The notes beneath the pieces were generated by a model. The model did not search any database and was not told the origin of the DNA. It was given only the letters and a program-made list of their open reading frames with translations. Positions 1-12,185 of a stretch of 64,000 bases of DNA are shown piece after piece (position 1 is the first letter of the stretch; each line of letters opens with the position of its first letter). Where the stretch lies: NCBI RefSeq assembly GCF_901933205.1, contig NC_044572.1:25754501-25818500 (forward strand), in the 5' to 3' direction. This DNA comes from Camarhynchus parvulus. Taxonomy: Eukaryota; Chordata; Aves; Passeriformes; Thraupidae. The translations under genes and the position numbers were made by a program.

Positions 1-3000
1 TGAAGTTGCATTGTAACAACTTGGTTTCAGCCACTATTATAATTATTTTGTTTCCATTTTATTTTTCACTAGAGGTTAAAATTCTCAGTTACAGAAACGT
101 CCTATTTTAAAACTGCACCAAAGCCAGTTTATTTGGTTGAAGTACTTAATTTCACTTTTCTGGACATTTTTTTCTTCCACTTTAAAGAATTTTTTCTGGA
201 TCTGCTTCTTGTTACCTTTTTTAGCACAAAGTGTTAAATGATCCTTTTTTCACTGTTTTTGAAGCTGAAGTGCATAGTTATTCAGGTAAGCAGGCCTGAA
301 TGCAGGAATCTTTCAAAGTGCATTAACTTTCTCCACTACTTCATAAGTATCTCTGCCTTTTAACTGGAAACACTTTCTTGATGTGGGACAAAATAGGTGT
401 TTTAAGTACTGATTTTTTTCAGAGATCAAATGTATGTTTTACAGAGTTAATATAAAACTTTCTGGTTTTCTCCTTTTCAAATCGAGTGAATACCAGTATG
501 GGGAATGGGATTAAACATGACATGTGGTTTTTTCCACACTTGAACAGAAGTTTCTTCATCTTTTTGTTATTTTTCACTTTCATCATATTGATGAATTTGG
601 ACATAACCTAATTACCTCCTATCTTTGTTTTTAAAAGGGCACATAGTGGTAGCAGACAGCCTTATTTACTACTGCTGGTCCTTCAGGATGTTCCTGGAAG
701 ATGATGTTACCATAAAGTACTGGAATTTTTTTTTCCCAAAGGTAGTTCCAGTACAGATTTGAGTTCTTTCTGTTGTCCAACAGTAAAGTCATTACTTTCT
801 TTCTGAGCATTGCTCTGCAGCATGATGGTAATTACTGAAACAGCTCATGGTGTTGAAATGCTGCATGCATCTTCTCTGTCTGAATGTAGGCTGAGTTCAT
901 CTATCAGGTATTGGTTAAATAGTTCCTGCAGGGTTAAATCTGTTGGTCTTTATGAGCAGCACTGCTTCTGAAGTACTGATAGGGACATGAGCTTTATTTT
1001 ATGTTAATTGACTTGAGTAGGCCATTGTAACTGCATTGGTTAAAGAAAGGAAAAAGTCACCTGTTTGCTGTAGTCAGAGGGATGCTTGTCCAGAGGACAG
1101 TGGATGTTAACATGCTGAAAGGTGCTTCCTTCTGTGAGCTAAATGTTTATCCCATATGCAGCACAAGCCAATTGTATTGTGAAATCCATATGGAATTGAT
1201 AACTCCAATGGCATTGTTCAAACAAGCAGTTAAAATATTCAGGAATACTTAAAGAAGTTACAAAATGAAATTGAGATCCCGACCTAATCTCTTTGTAAAT
1301 TCAGCCCATGTAAAAGATCTGTTGAGCTACTGTACAGTTCCTTTATTTCTTTCTTCTTCAGTTCATCCATGGGGATTTAAAGATTTTCTACCACAACAGG
1401 CAGAACTAATCCTGCATATTTTCTGCAGATTTGTGTCGTATGTTTGCCCTGTGCTGTCCTGTGAAGCATTTCCTCTTTATGTTCATTACTGTCCTGACTA
1501 TCCTATGTCTGGCTTTCCAGTTTCATCCAGCATGTCTCAGGTGGACAGGAGAAAGCAGGATATTTGAGCTCCACACAGGTTGTTTGCTGGGATAACAAGG
1601 TAAATAAGCCACTGCTGAGCTCAGGGTGAAGCCTTTTCTCAGCAGCAGTTCTAGTTCTTACCTGCTGCCCAGCTGAGGCCTGTGGGTTTAGCAGAGCAGG
1701 GTGGGAATATCTCCTTCTGCAAAATGTGCAACACCACAGAGAGACTGGAAAAGTAAAAGAGCAAGTTCCCTTTCTGAAGGGAACAAGGCTAAGGACATAC
1801 TACCTTGTGAGAAATGGGTGGCCTGTCTGGAGAAATAAGTAGCCTTTTCTTCAAATGTCAGTTTTTGTTTTAAAGTGTCCTTGTGCATAGGCCTCTGAAT
1901 CTATTTCTTTTGCCTTTATAACAGCACTGCAAAGAATTATTTTTCTTTCCAGACAAGCTAGAAAAGTATCAGGTTTTACATTCTGTGATTATAACAGAGA
2001 CCTGTTGTTCTCTGTTGAATTGTATTGCCATAACCATGAGCTGATACCTCTGAAATAATTGGTTTCTATCTCACTGCCTCAGAAGCCTCAGTGGACAAGG
2101 TTGGAATGTGAACAGTATAATTTTCATGTACAATATTACACTACTATTAGTAGTCTGCTATTTCACTCTCAGGTCTTTGTGCTTTGAGAAAGTATTTACT
2201 GAGTCTGAGAATTTTTGCAGCCCAAGGAGACTATTTCAGATGGAGAGACTCCCTGAGGCACAGCAACATGGGCTTACTTAGGCCATGCAGATTATTTCTC
2301 TGTGGTTTGATTTCTGAAAGAGGTTTCTTGATTTTATAAAACCTAAAAGCTTTCCTTGGCACCATAGTGATTTAAATTACCCATCTAAAATTTTTGAACT
2401 ATTTTCTTGAAATTACTAGGCAGTGGATGGGGGAGTGTCCCCATGTGTGACAGAGTAACACTTTAACCTTGTGGTTAAATGTGATTTCACTTAAGAAAGT
2501 GGTTAATATTATTTCACTTTAGGAAAGATTGACAATGACAAGAAGTTACTTTCTGATCACTAGTCTTAATCAGAGGAGAGTATTAGTGTTTGTTTGCAGA
2601 GGAGAGAATCTTTGTTTGCAGAAAAAGACCAATTTTAATCTTTTACTCCCAATTAATTTTTGCAGTCTGTGTTGTTTAAGAGGTTACACTCTGCTGATGT
2701 TTATACTATCTCATTTTGTGGATGCTCTTTTCACAGTACTTTTGCCTTCAAGGACACTTTCTTTGCTTTGCTTTGGTGGGGGTGTATATTAATCACTTTT
2801 TCTTCAGCTGTTACCATTTGATCTGTCACGCTTGCAGAAGTATAAATGTCAGTATTTGAGTAGCTGATAGACCTCTTATAAATGCTTTGTTATCTGAGCA
2901 GGGTGTTTTGTCTTTGTATGACAGAAAAGTGTGGGCTATTTCTCTGCTGTACCTGTTACTGATGCTGATAGTGCACGTACAGATAAAAATAGACCCCTCA

Positions 3001-6000
3001 ATACAGGACCACTGGGAAAGGCAGTTTTTGTCCTTTTTCTGTCAAGAAATCTTCTGTGGAACTCCAAAAGTGTAATTTGCTTTGTTTTACCATATTGTAT
3101 TTGAAATACTCCACAAATGTTATTAATAGTCTAAAAGAATTAAATATTGCTGCTGGACAGTATGCTCCACTTAAAACCTGTGAATGTTTCACTTTGCAAT
3201 TATAGTTACTTGTGGTCCTAATGGCAGATAAAAGTTGGTGATTTGTCTGGAATGGTCACCATATGGATTTGTTTTTTAATTACCTTCTTTGAAGTGCCTT
3301 TGACCAATTTTTAGCATCAAAATTAAGTTGAGAATTGAATAAATAAAATAAGTTATCTCATACACAGTTCATGCCTGTCTTCATTTACGCCTTCTGCGTG
3401 CTGGTGGTGTTGCATAGCAGCACAGTCTAGTCTAATAAAAATGTTCTTGCTTTTTCTGTAGGGTGGGTATGGGAAATTCAAAAAGCTTTTCTCACTTGTT
3501 ATGATTCTCTGATTCTATATTTATGCTATTAACAAAATAGCAAACTACCCAGAAAACAAAGATAGTAGATTTTTAAAGTGTAAAATGACTAAGTGCTAGT
3601 ACCAGATTCACATAAGCAGGCAGCAGTTTCTGCATTGTCCTGATTCTTCAGTGTTTCCGTATTATTACAGATTCCTGAATGAATTGACTACAACTGATAC
3701 ATCAGAAATAAAGCAAAACTGTCCAAAATTAACCATCTTGTTTAAAAAAAAAAAGATTTATTCTTTCAGTGAACCTCTTATTTCTGAAAAAAAGACCTGT
3801 TAAAATTTGAAAGTTGTGCTTTCTAGCCTAAATGTTTGTGCAGAACAGCGTTCAGCAGTAAAAGTGCTGGCACTTGGACAGCTGGGAGGTGTCTTTACAT
3901 CTGGAATTCTGGTTGTTGGAGGAGGTGTTGGCAGAAGCACAGTACAGCTGTGTGTCATTACCTTAAGTACTGTAATAGACCCTGCTAATACTATTAACCC
4001 GGATTAATTAACTGTTTCATTTCAAAGTGCAGGAAACGGGTGACAACCAGTTTAACTGAGCTCAAAAGCTGGGATATTTAGGGGAACAAGAACCAATTGA
4101 ACAGACCATAAAAGCTCCTGTCAAGTTTCAGGTGAAGGTTATGCTTTTATGTGGTGCTGCTGCTGTAACTTACAAATTGTCAGGATCAGACTACATCCAG
4201 CACATTGCAGGGCAATGCAAGTGCTGGAGCAAAGCAAAAGCTGCAGCTGCTACACTGGAGAAAAACTGTTTTATAAGTGTGGGTTTGCTTTGCTTGCTTT
4301 TTGGATTTTTTTACAATATCAATATATAACAGACTCACCCATTTGATTACCAGAAGTTGCAGGCACAGTGCAATGTCCACAAATGACGGTAAGCTCTCGT
4401 AGCCAGCTCACAGAAATCTTCACTTGCTCAAGGGAATTTTCCTAGATCTCTTCCCTGTGCACTAGTGCCAACTAAAAAGTAAGTAAACATTTTACACCCA
4501 GGAACTGCTAAGTTTGTTCTAAGCTGCAAGGAAGATAAGTCTCTGTGTTGCTCATTCCAGCTCTTGCTCCTGAATGTTTAGCAGCCTTTCTTCCTTTCTG
4601 ACAATGTTTCACCTTAATGAAGCCCTTCCATGGGTTCCTGAAATTTGGTGGTGAGGAGCTTTTTCTGACTTGTATGAGGAGTAAGTGAGAAAATCAGAGC
4701 TCTGCAGTGAACATTTTCACTGTTACACATGTATAGAAATTTAAGACAGACTTGGGAAAACAGATGGATCGTGGGATCTCACTTCTAGGTTAGGGTGATA
4801 TTTGGCATTTTTAAAGGGAGAGTGGTTATTCAGAAATGTAGCCTGAGGTCTTCATTTTTTTCAGCTTTCTAATATATAGTCCTTCAAGACTTCTTAAATT
4901 GCCAATAAAAATAAATGGTAAAGATTTTTTTTTGTCACTGGTTAGTAAAACGTTGGAGGGAGCCTAATTCTGTGTTTGTTTTTGTTAACACTGGAATTTG
5001 GACCTGATGTGGTTTTGAGCTGTGCCCCACACACTCTCCTTTTAACTCTTCTTTTCAGACATCTTCAGCCCCTGTTCTGTTGTGTATAATGCTCCTCCTT
5101 TGTTGCGATACTACAGGACCAGTACAGTCCATTTTTTCCTTCCTCCCCCAAAAATGCTCTTCTGTAAGCTTTTTTTTATTTAGGGAGGCTAAAGCCTCGA
5201 GTTCTGGAGTCTGCATTGTACTGACCAAAGCATCATCCAGTTCTGTGTTACACACCTGTCAGGATAAGAAAGTGTCAATTATTTGCCATAGCTTAGGTGT
5301 TCCCTTCTTTGGAGGTGTGATTTGTCTTTTAAACATTCCCATCCTTTCTCCTTCTTTTTAGTTTCCTTTCTTTGTCAATGGTTGCACCACGTGATCTGCA
5401 AAGTGCTGTTTGAGGAGTACATGGTACCAGTGGGAGCTGAAGGCAGTGTATGATCCCACAGACAGACAGACCTGTCTGCAGTAAACTTACTGACTTACAG
5501 CAGGTTTTAGAGTCAGCCTAAAGCCAATCACTTAAAGCAAGAGTTGGAACCAGGTTTTATCACTTAGTGCTTAAAATACTTCTTAGTTTGGCAGGATGGA
5601 CAGGTGGACTGGCTGGAGATTCCAGCAGCCAGTTGTGCTAAAGAAGCATGAAAAATCTTTTCCTTGGGAAGAGGGAATTATTTGTAGCAATGTTGTCTGG
5701 AAAGGAACACAAGCTTTCCAACTGTCTTCTGAGCATTGCTAAAGTCACTATCTTATTTTTCACTTTTGCACCGAGGTGAACAGTCTTAGAAAGATGACTA
5801 CATGACAATGGAGTTTCAAATTCGTGTCTGAGTAGAGATGGGAGTTTCACGGGATTGTTTGTTACAAAAGTTGCTGTGAGCAGCTTATTTATTTCATGTA
5901 AACTCTGCTTTACTTGAGTAGGTGTGTAAGTTTGCAGTACTGTTCTTCAGTGGTACAACACCAAACTGTGATGTCTGTGAACACACCACTTTGGCATCTT

Positions 6001-8477
6001 GAAGTCAAAAAGGCTGGTTTGCTTCCTTGAATTTCTAACCTGGCTTCCAGCAACTCGTTGGCATATTCTCATTCCCCTCCTAGGATAAAATTCTAAGTGG
6101 CTGCAAGGAAATGAGCTCTGTCAATAGCTTCAGTCACGTAAAGAACCATGTCAGCCTTCTTGTGCTGCTACTTCCCAGTTCCACCCTGTGCTTTCAGTAT
6201 TCCCCAACAGAGCTGGATCCTGCATGGTCAAGGTTTTGACTCTCCCTCCTCTGTCAAAGAACTGATAAAAAAGACTTAGGAATTACTGTGCATTCTGTGC
6301 ACCTTTAAAACCTTGAATTTTTTGATGGGTTTTTTCTTTCACTGTCCCACATGAGTTCTTAACTGTGAATCACTCAAATGTTGTGCTATTAAGTGCTGGC
6401 TTCCTGCTTCCTGCCCCTGGAGATGGAGAGCATAAGATTTAACATAAATGTTAACCTGGGGCCAAGCAAGTACTTGGCAGAAATCAAAACAAATAGATAG
6501 GTCTCTTAATTTTTTTAATGCATGTTTTATTCAATCTAGTTACTCTAAATGTGGGAGTACTGTTCTCTGACTATTTCTCAAGTGGAGGATGTGGCTGTAA
6601 ACTGGAGCCTATATCCTTCCTAGATTTGTAATCCAGTTGAGCACTCTGCAGGGATTAATCCTAAATCAAATGAAAATCACACCTGAGGGCTTGAAATTTT
6701 CCCATCACAGGAGAGTGCTTCACCAGCATTTGACCATTTACCATTAAAAACAGCAGGTTTCACATATTCCACTGTAGGATCTGTTGAAATCATAGCTGAA
6801 ATATGGTTAATGTTTCAAGGACAGGTAGGATAATCATGTCTAAACTAAATTTTCAAGCATCATTTAGAAAAGCAAACTGCTGTTCAGAAGCTGGCAGTGC
6901 TTCCCTGGGGACAATGAAGCCTTTGTTCCTATTCCTGACCAATGTTACTCTGGGGTTTTTTTGCAGAGAATAGGCAGTGTCTGTTTACCCAGATTAAAAC
7001 ATCATTTGTCAGTCTAATCAACAGCATCCTGCTTTTAAACTATTTCCCTGTGCTCTATGCACTTTATCTTTGCCAGCTTCCAAAGCTGCATTTCATATAT
7101 CTTGTTCAGACTCATTCAAGGAAATATTTCCCAAAAGACACTGGACATGTCTTCTTTTTGGGTAAGCTTCATGATGTCTAAATGCAGAAATTGTCTTATC
7201 CAACATAGAAGTGGTCTCATCAAATGTAGATCTGAATATGCACAAATTGGTACTGTTCCCAGTGGGAGAAGTCTCATGCATCAGCTCTATCTTCTTGCTT
7301 TAAATTATACAATAGTAGCCTTTGAGTCTCAGTAATTGTACAACTACTAGTACTTTCTCCAGGAGAATAAGTTAGATTCACAGAGCCTTGATTATTTCAT
7401 ATAAACCTATTATAATTGCACAAAATTTCCAGTTCTGCCAGTCCCTGTGCTGGCCAGCACTTCTTGTTCAAGAAGTGTCAGCAATCCCAACTGAGAACCA
7501 GAGCCTTACAGATGTGTGGTGGCTCTCTGATTTGATCTGGTCTTTGCAGCAAACAGTTTCAGTGTTGCTGAATTATTTTTTGTTTGTTTCATTTTGTGAG
7601 TCAGAGTCGTAGATTTTACACATATTTTAAAAGCAAAAACTTTCTAAAGGATCCATAGGTACTGGTGGTGAGCTGCCACCCTGAACTCTCAGTCCTTGGG
7701 AGTCTCAAAGAAGTAGAGGGAGCATGAGTTTCTCTTACATGTAGCATCTAGGAATTTTATTCTTCACTTCAGGGCAAAATGAGGTAACTATTACACATGT
7801 TTAACAATATGAGAAAAAAACCCCATGAAAGAATGGTTGGAAAAAATTTGCTGTGTCCTATTAGCCACACATATTTATGGGCTAGATGTCTGGGCCCAGG
7901 AGAGACTGAGAAAGCTGTTGCAGCATATAAATAAACCAAAAACATTAGGAGGTTTCCTATGGCTTTTGCAGTTAAACAAAGGTTAATTACACATGCTCAG
8001 CTGGACCAGCTAGTCCTTTGACTTTTAAATATAGAATTGTGTAAGTGGGAGTATTTTTTCTAAGATGAGCATGAGGTAAGAAAACGCTAGTATGAAGAAT
8101 GTGCATGTCCCATGCTAGTTATCAGTCAGTAATGGAGAGACTCTAAAATGACTGAAGAGAGGACAACCCCTTTTGATTTTACTTTTTTGTAATATGCTTG
8201 GATGGCTGAAATCCAAAATGTTCCAGCAGGAGCACCTCATCAAGGGAACACCTTCACAGTGGGTTTTCTGCACAGCTCCTTGCTTCCCGCTGCCAGTCAG
8301 CACATTCTGTATTTAGTACCTGCCTGACCTCTCCCCTGACTGCCCTCGGGGACTTTGGACTGTTCAAGAGGGTCAGGTTTGAGGACGAGGCTCACTCCCC
8401 TAGAGTATGTGCATGTGTGCAGGAGTGTAGAAGCTTGAGTAATGCAACCTGACCTTGTTGTTGACCTTCCTTTGAGA
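1..8477. other. Intergenic AT-rich sequence, no gene seen
   Basis: Only short open frames without codon, domain or splice support. T-rich on the plus strand. Candidate plus-strand AATAAA signals (for example near 3340, 3434 and 4904) have no linked coding exon. In other vertebrates C1GALT1 lies on this side of COL28A1; none of its glycosyltransferase motifs was found, though a long 3' UTR could not be recognised by eye. Confidence 0.6.
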
Positions 8478-8546
8478 GGGAGTCCTGAATAGACTGGATG
8501 ATTTCTGTGGTCTTTTCCCACCTGAATTTTCCTACAATCCTAGAAA
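8478..8546 (+). mobile_element. CR1 LINE 3'-end fragment
   Basis: The segment reading ...GGATGATTTCTGTGGTCTTT and on to CCCACCTGAATTTTCC resembles the 3' end of CR1 (GATGATCTTTGTGGTCCCTTCCAACC style) in sense orientation. It is degraded, and the typical terminal ATTCTATG octamers are barely recognisable. Limits are approximate. Confidence 0.5.
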
Positions 8547-9529
8547 CGTCAGCTTTGCACATGTTTTGCACCTCCATGCCTTACCTTCAGCTCCTCCATA
8601 TCTTCTCTTGTTAGTCCCTGCTGCTGCTTTGCATTCAGCTCCCTTCTGCAGCCCACAGAGCCCCTGCCTGACCACCAGCAGTGCTGGATCATGCCCATCT
8701 CACCCTTTGAGTCTTCATGTTCTCCTTTTCCTTCCAGAGCAACAGTGGTATTGTGGAAGTTCTGCTTATCATTCTGAGTAGCACTACACTAAGCATCTCT
8801 TTATAGTCCCATATTATAGAAGGGTGGGTAAAATATCTTTTGTGTCTGTGCCATTTCCATTATGCGGGAAAGGAATTGTTCTGTTAGATTGCATGACTAA
8901 CTACAAGGTGAGTTTGCACTCCTGCCAGTGTTGTGTCCTGGTTAATGCACACTGTGGTTAATGGGTCTAAAAGTCCTTTTCTCTGTCTCTGTACAATCAC
9001 CATGCCTACTGCTTGCTGAACAATGATCTTGCATTTCCTTAGCATTGGTAACCCTGGTATTGGCACAGTTCCTTTTTCTGTTACAAAAGCTTCTAATCTC
9101 TGAGGAGAGATTAGAGGGAGGTAGCTGCTGTTAAAAATTATGATTATAGGCAACGTGAGAACAGGATCCAAAATGTTTTTAAAGTAATAAAGAGGGGCCA
9201 GTGCTGCTTGTAGCACCTGTGCATAACTTAAGCCCAGTGCTTATGAATTATTTGCAATTCTTAAAAAGTGCATGCATAAAGACCAGGAAACAAATGCAAC
9301 AAGGCAGGAAACACTTTCCCTTGATGTTCATTCAGCATCATGCTGATATTTAGCATTTCACTGCTGTTTCACAAATACATCTGCTCAGTATTAGAGCAGG
9401 AAGGAAGCTGGTTAAAGAAAGCACAGCCAGCATCCAAAAATTGTATGTTGAGACCCACAGGAGGAAATGTCCAAATAAATGCTTGCTACCCTCTGGTAAC
9501 CAGCTGGCAAGTAACTGCCTGAGAGGAGG

Positions 9530-9885
9530 TAGAGATCATGGATTAACAGAATATTCTGAATTGGCAGGGATCCACAAGGATCAAAGTCCAACTCCTGGTC
9601 TTGCACAGGACCAGCCCCAAGAGTCATGCCAAGTGCCTGAGAGCATTGTCCAAGCACTTCCTGAACTCTGTCAGGCCTGGTGCTGTGACACTTCCCTCAG
9701 GAGCCTGTTCCAGTGCCCAGACACCCTCTGGGTAAAGAACCTTTTCCTAATATCCAGCTTAAACCTCCCCTGACACAACTTCAGGCCACTCCCTTGGGTG
9801 CTGTCCCTGGTCACCACAGAGAAGATCAGTGTCTGCCCCCTCTTTGCATCTCATGGAGAACTTGGAGACCAAGGAGTGCTACCAG
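9530..9885 (-). mobile_element. CR1 LINE fragment, antisense to plus strand
   Basis: The plus strand shows the antisense of the CR1 3' region: CAGGAGCCTGTTCCAGTGCC, a gap, then CTTTTCCTAATATCCAGCTT AAACCTCCCC and CAACTTCAGGCCACTCCC. This is the conserved bird CR1 block upstream of the 3' terminus. It is diverged and 5'-truncated. It produces open frames on both strands that are not genes. Confidence 0.85.
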
Positions 9886-11690
9886 CATGTCATGGGTGTG
9901 AAAAGTCAACATTCACCTGAGGGTAAGAATGACCTGATGAGACAGTTTGAATGAATTTTATATCACAAATAACTTCCAGATCTGATAATAATGCTGCCCT
10001 CTCCCATTGTAGCTGTGTGATTAAGAGGTAGTGGTGGAGTGGGCTCCGATTACAGAACAAGATGCTACAGAAAAAAGTCTAAGATAAATAAAAGTAAAAA
10101 TATTTCCCTGTGCAAAATGTACCGATTAAAAAAAAAAAGACAGGAGTTTAGTGAAATGAAGTTCTGAATGAAGCCTTTTTCTCAGGGCTGTAATGTCAGA
10201 AAGCTTTGCAGAGAATGGGTGTGCTGGGCCATGGCCAGTTTGAGCTGACTGGAGGGTTCAGCCTGTGCCCCAGCCTGTATCCAGGAGGGGCCTTGCTGGG
10301 TGTATTGGGGCACAGCCCAAAAGCAGAGTCTGAAATTTTTACTCCTGTTTCAAACCTCCTGCACCACCTTGGACACATGAGCTCTGGAGCCCTTCACTTC
10401 TTATTTATTGACTGTTAGAATTTTTTTCTTGATTTGCCAGATTCAGCAGTATTGCAATGGTTATAGATGGAGGGGGTTTCTGCCAGGGGATTCACAATGT
10501 GATTATGGGGTGTGCTGCTCTTTGGCTTTCATACTATGGTACAGTGCATACAAGCCCTTTTTACAGCTGTGTTCCTGCTTAGTGTAAATACCTTGGCCCT
10601 GCAATGCTCAGAATCTGGTTTGTGGAACATCCTGTTTACACAATGTTCAGGTTAAGCCAGTTTTAACACAACTTATGAATTTGCCAAGGAGACCAAGGAG
10701 CAGCTACAGTGGCCTCTAGAAAATGTAAGTTGTGAGATTAATTAAGAAGCAATTTAAGCAGCTTCTGCTGAGTTTTGGAAGTTGTTACTTTGATGTTCCT
10801 TCTAAAAACCTGTTGATGTCTCACTGTTTGTTTTACAGAGGCATTTTGTTGTTCTCCTCCTGGTGGCACTGCAGGATAACACTGTGGTCCTTGGGGCCCT
10901 GTACTGCAGCTGCATCATTTAAGATGCTGGGATATCTTCTTGCTGACACAAGTTCTGTAATGCTTGTTTTGAGGACCAGTACAACACCCTTACTCCATGA
11001 TAACCTATAACTTATTTGGTGGGATCTATGTTGGATGATTTTCTTGTCTTAAAAAGAAAAGAGCTTCAACCAGCTTATGAACTGTAAACAAACCAGACAC
11101 ACCCCCGAGAGTGTAAAAAAATCTCAAAAAAGCCTGACATATGACTGCTAAATTCTCAACAACTCTGCTCAAAGGATGGTTTTCACTCAGAAACATTCAC
11201 TTGTATCCTTTAGAATGTCCAGCAAGTACTGTGACTTTTGATCGACTATGTTATATGGTTCATATGGAAAAATAATGGAAGATTTCTACTTGGAAACATG
11301 ATTGTTCCCTTCAGGAAGAACATGGTGCTGCCTTCAGCACTGCCCTCATCAGTATATTTTCCAGTTATTACAGATATTGTGTGTTTTGGCAGCCTTTGCC
11401 TCAAGTCACTTATGATCTGTTCAGTTACGTGGTGTGCAGACTAAAAACATCCAGTCATAGTCCCCTGAGGGAGCTTGAAATAAAAATATTAATCTTCAAA
11501 CCCAGATTTTATATGTGAATCTCATTATGTGTTAATTAATTTGAAAATACTGCCTCTCTGGTCAGCAGAAATATACCTTACCTATTAATTTACAATGTAG
11601 TTAAGACTGATAGAAACTATCCTTTGAGAAAACATGATGCACTAGGGAGTTGCCCTGAATGAAGTAAGAAGTAGCTGAAATTACCAATTA
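9886..11690. other. Intergenic sequence, nothing recognised
   Basis: No exon with splice signals and a coherent frame. A short A-tract at about 10128-10139 is the only low-complexity element. Confidence 0.55.
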
Positions 11691-12185
11691 TGTCATGGCT
11701 GTAATTCAGAAGAATTGCTAGCTATTTGCTTTCCATGGAAAAATCTGTCCCCAAGCTCAATCCCCACACCCATGCCTGTGTGCTCAGCCAGCCCAAGGCA
11801 CCCCAGGGGCAGCAGGCAGCAACCAGGCCACAAAATCCCTGAAATCCATGATGCTCTCCAGTGCTGAGCATCTCTCTCCCCTGCAGCCCTGTTGCCCTGA
11901 TTTTTTAAGATTTTTCTAAGCCTTCTGATGTTTACATTTTTGTAATTAACTTTCTCACACACTTTCTGTAAATAACTTATTGTTTTACATTCTTTTATAG
12001 AGGAAGAGAAATTTGATGGACTGTTGGTTTGTCCAGTGTCATTGGAGAGGTGGCAATTTCACCCTCCAATCCACTGTCACTTTTAAAGATCTATAAATGT
12101 TGGAATCAGAAAATAAACTTCCCTTTTTTACTTTGAGAACAGCGCTGTGTGCGCGTCGTGCTATTTCGTGTATTATAGTGACACA
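11691..12185 (+). mobile_element. Probable solo LTR of an endogenous retrovirus
   Basis: The block begins TGTCATGG and ends TAGTGACACA, giving a short terminal inverted match (TGTCA/TGACA) typical of LTRs. It carries a TATA-like TCTATAAATG near 12090, an AATAAA at about 12113 and a CpG-containing segment after it (GTGTGCGCGTCGTG), unlike the surrounding CpG-poor DNA. This order fits U3-R-U5 on the plus strand. No internal viral genes are adjacent, so it would be a solo LTR. No clear target-site duplication was seen, so the limits are uncertain. Confidence 0.6.

Noticed and set aside
9412..9773. Overlapping open frames of 81-110 codons on both strands
   Set aside because: They lie in or beside a CR1 fragment and carry no reverse transcriptase or other domain.
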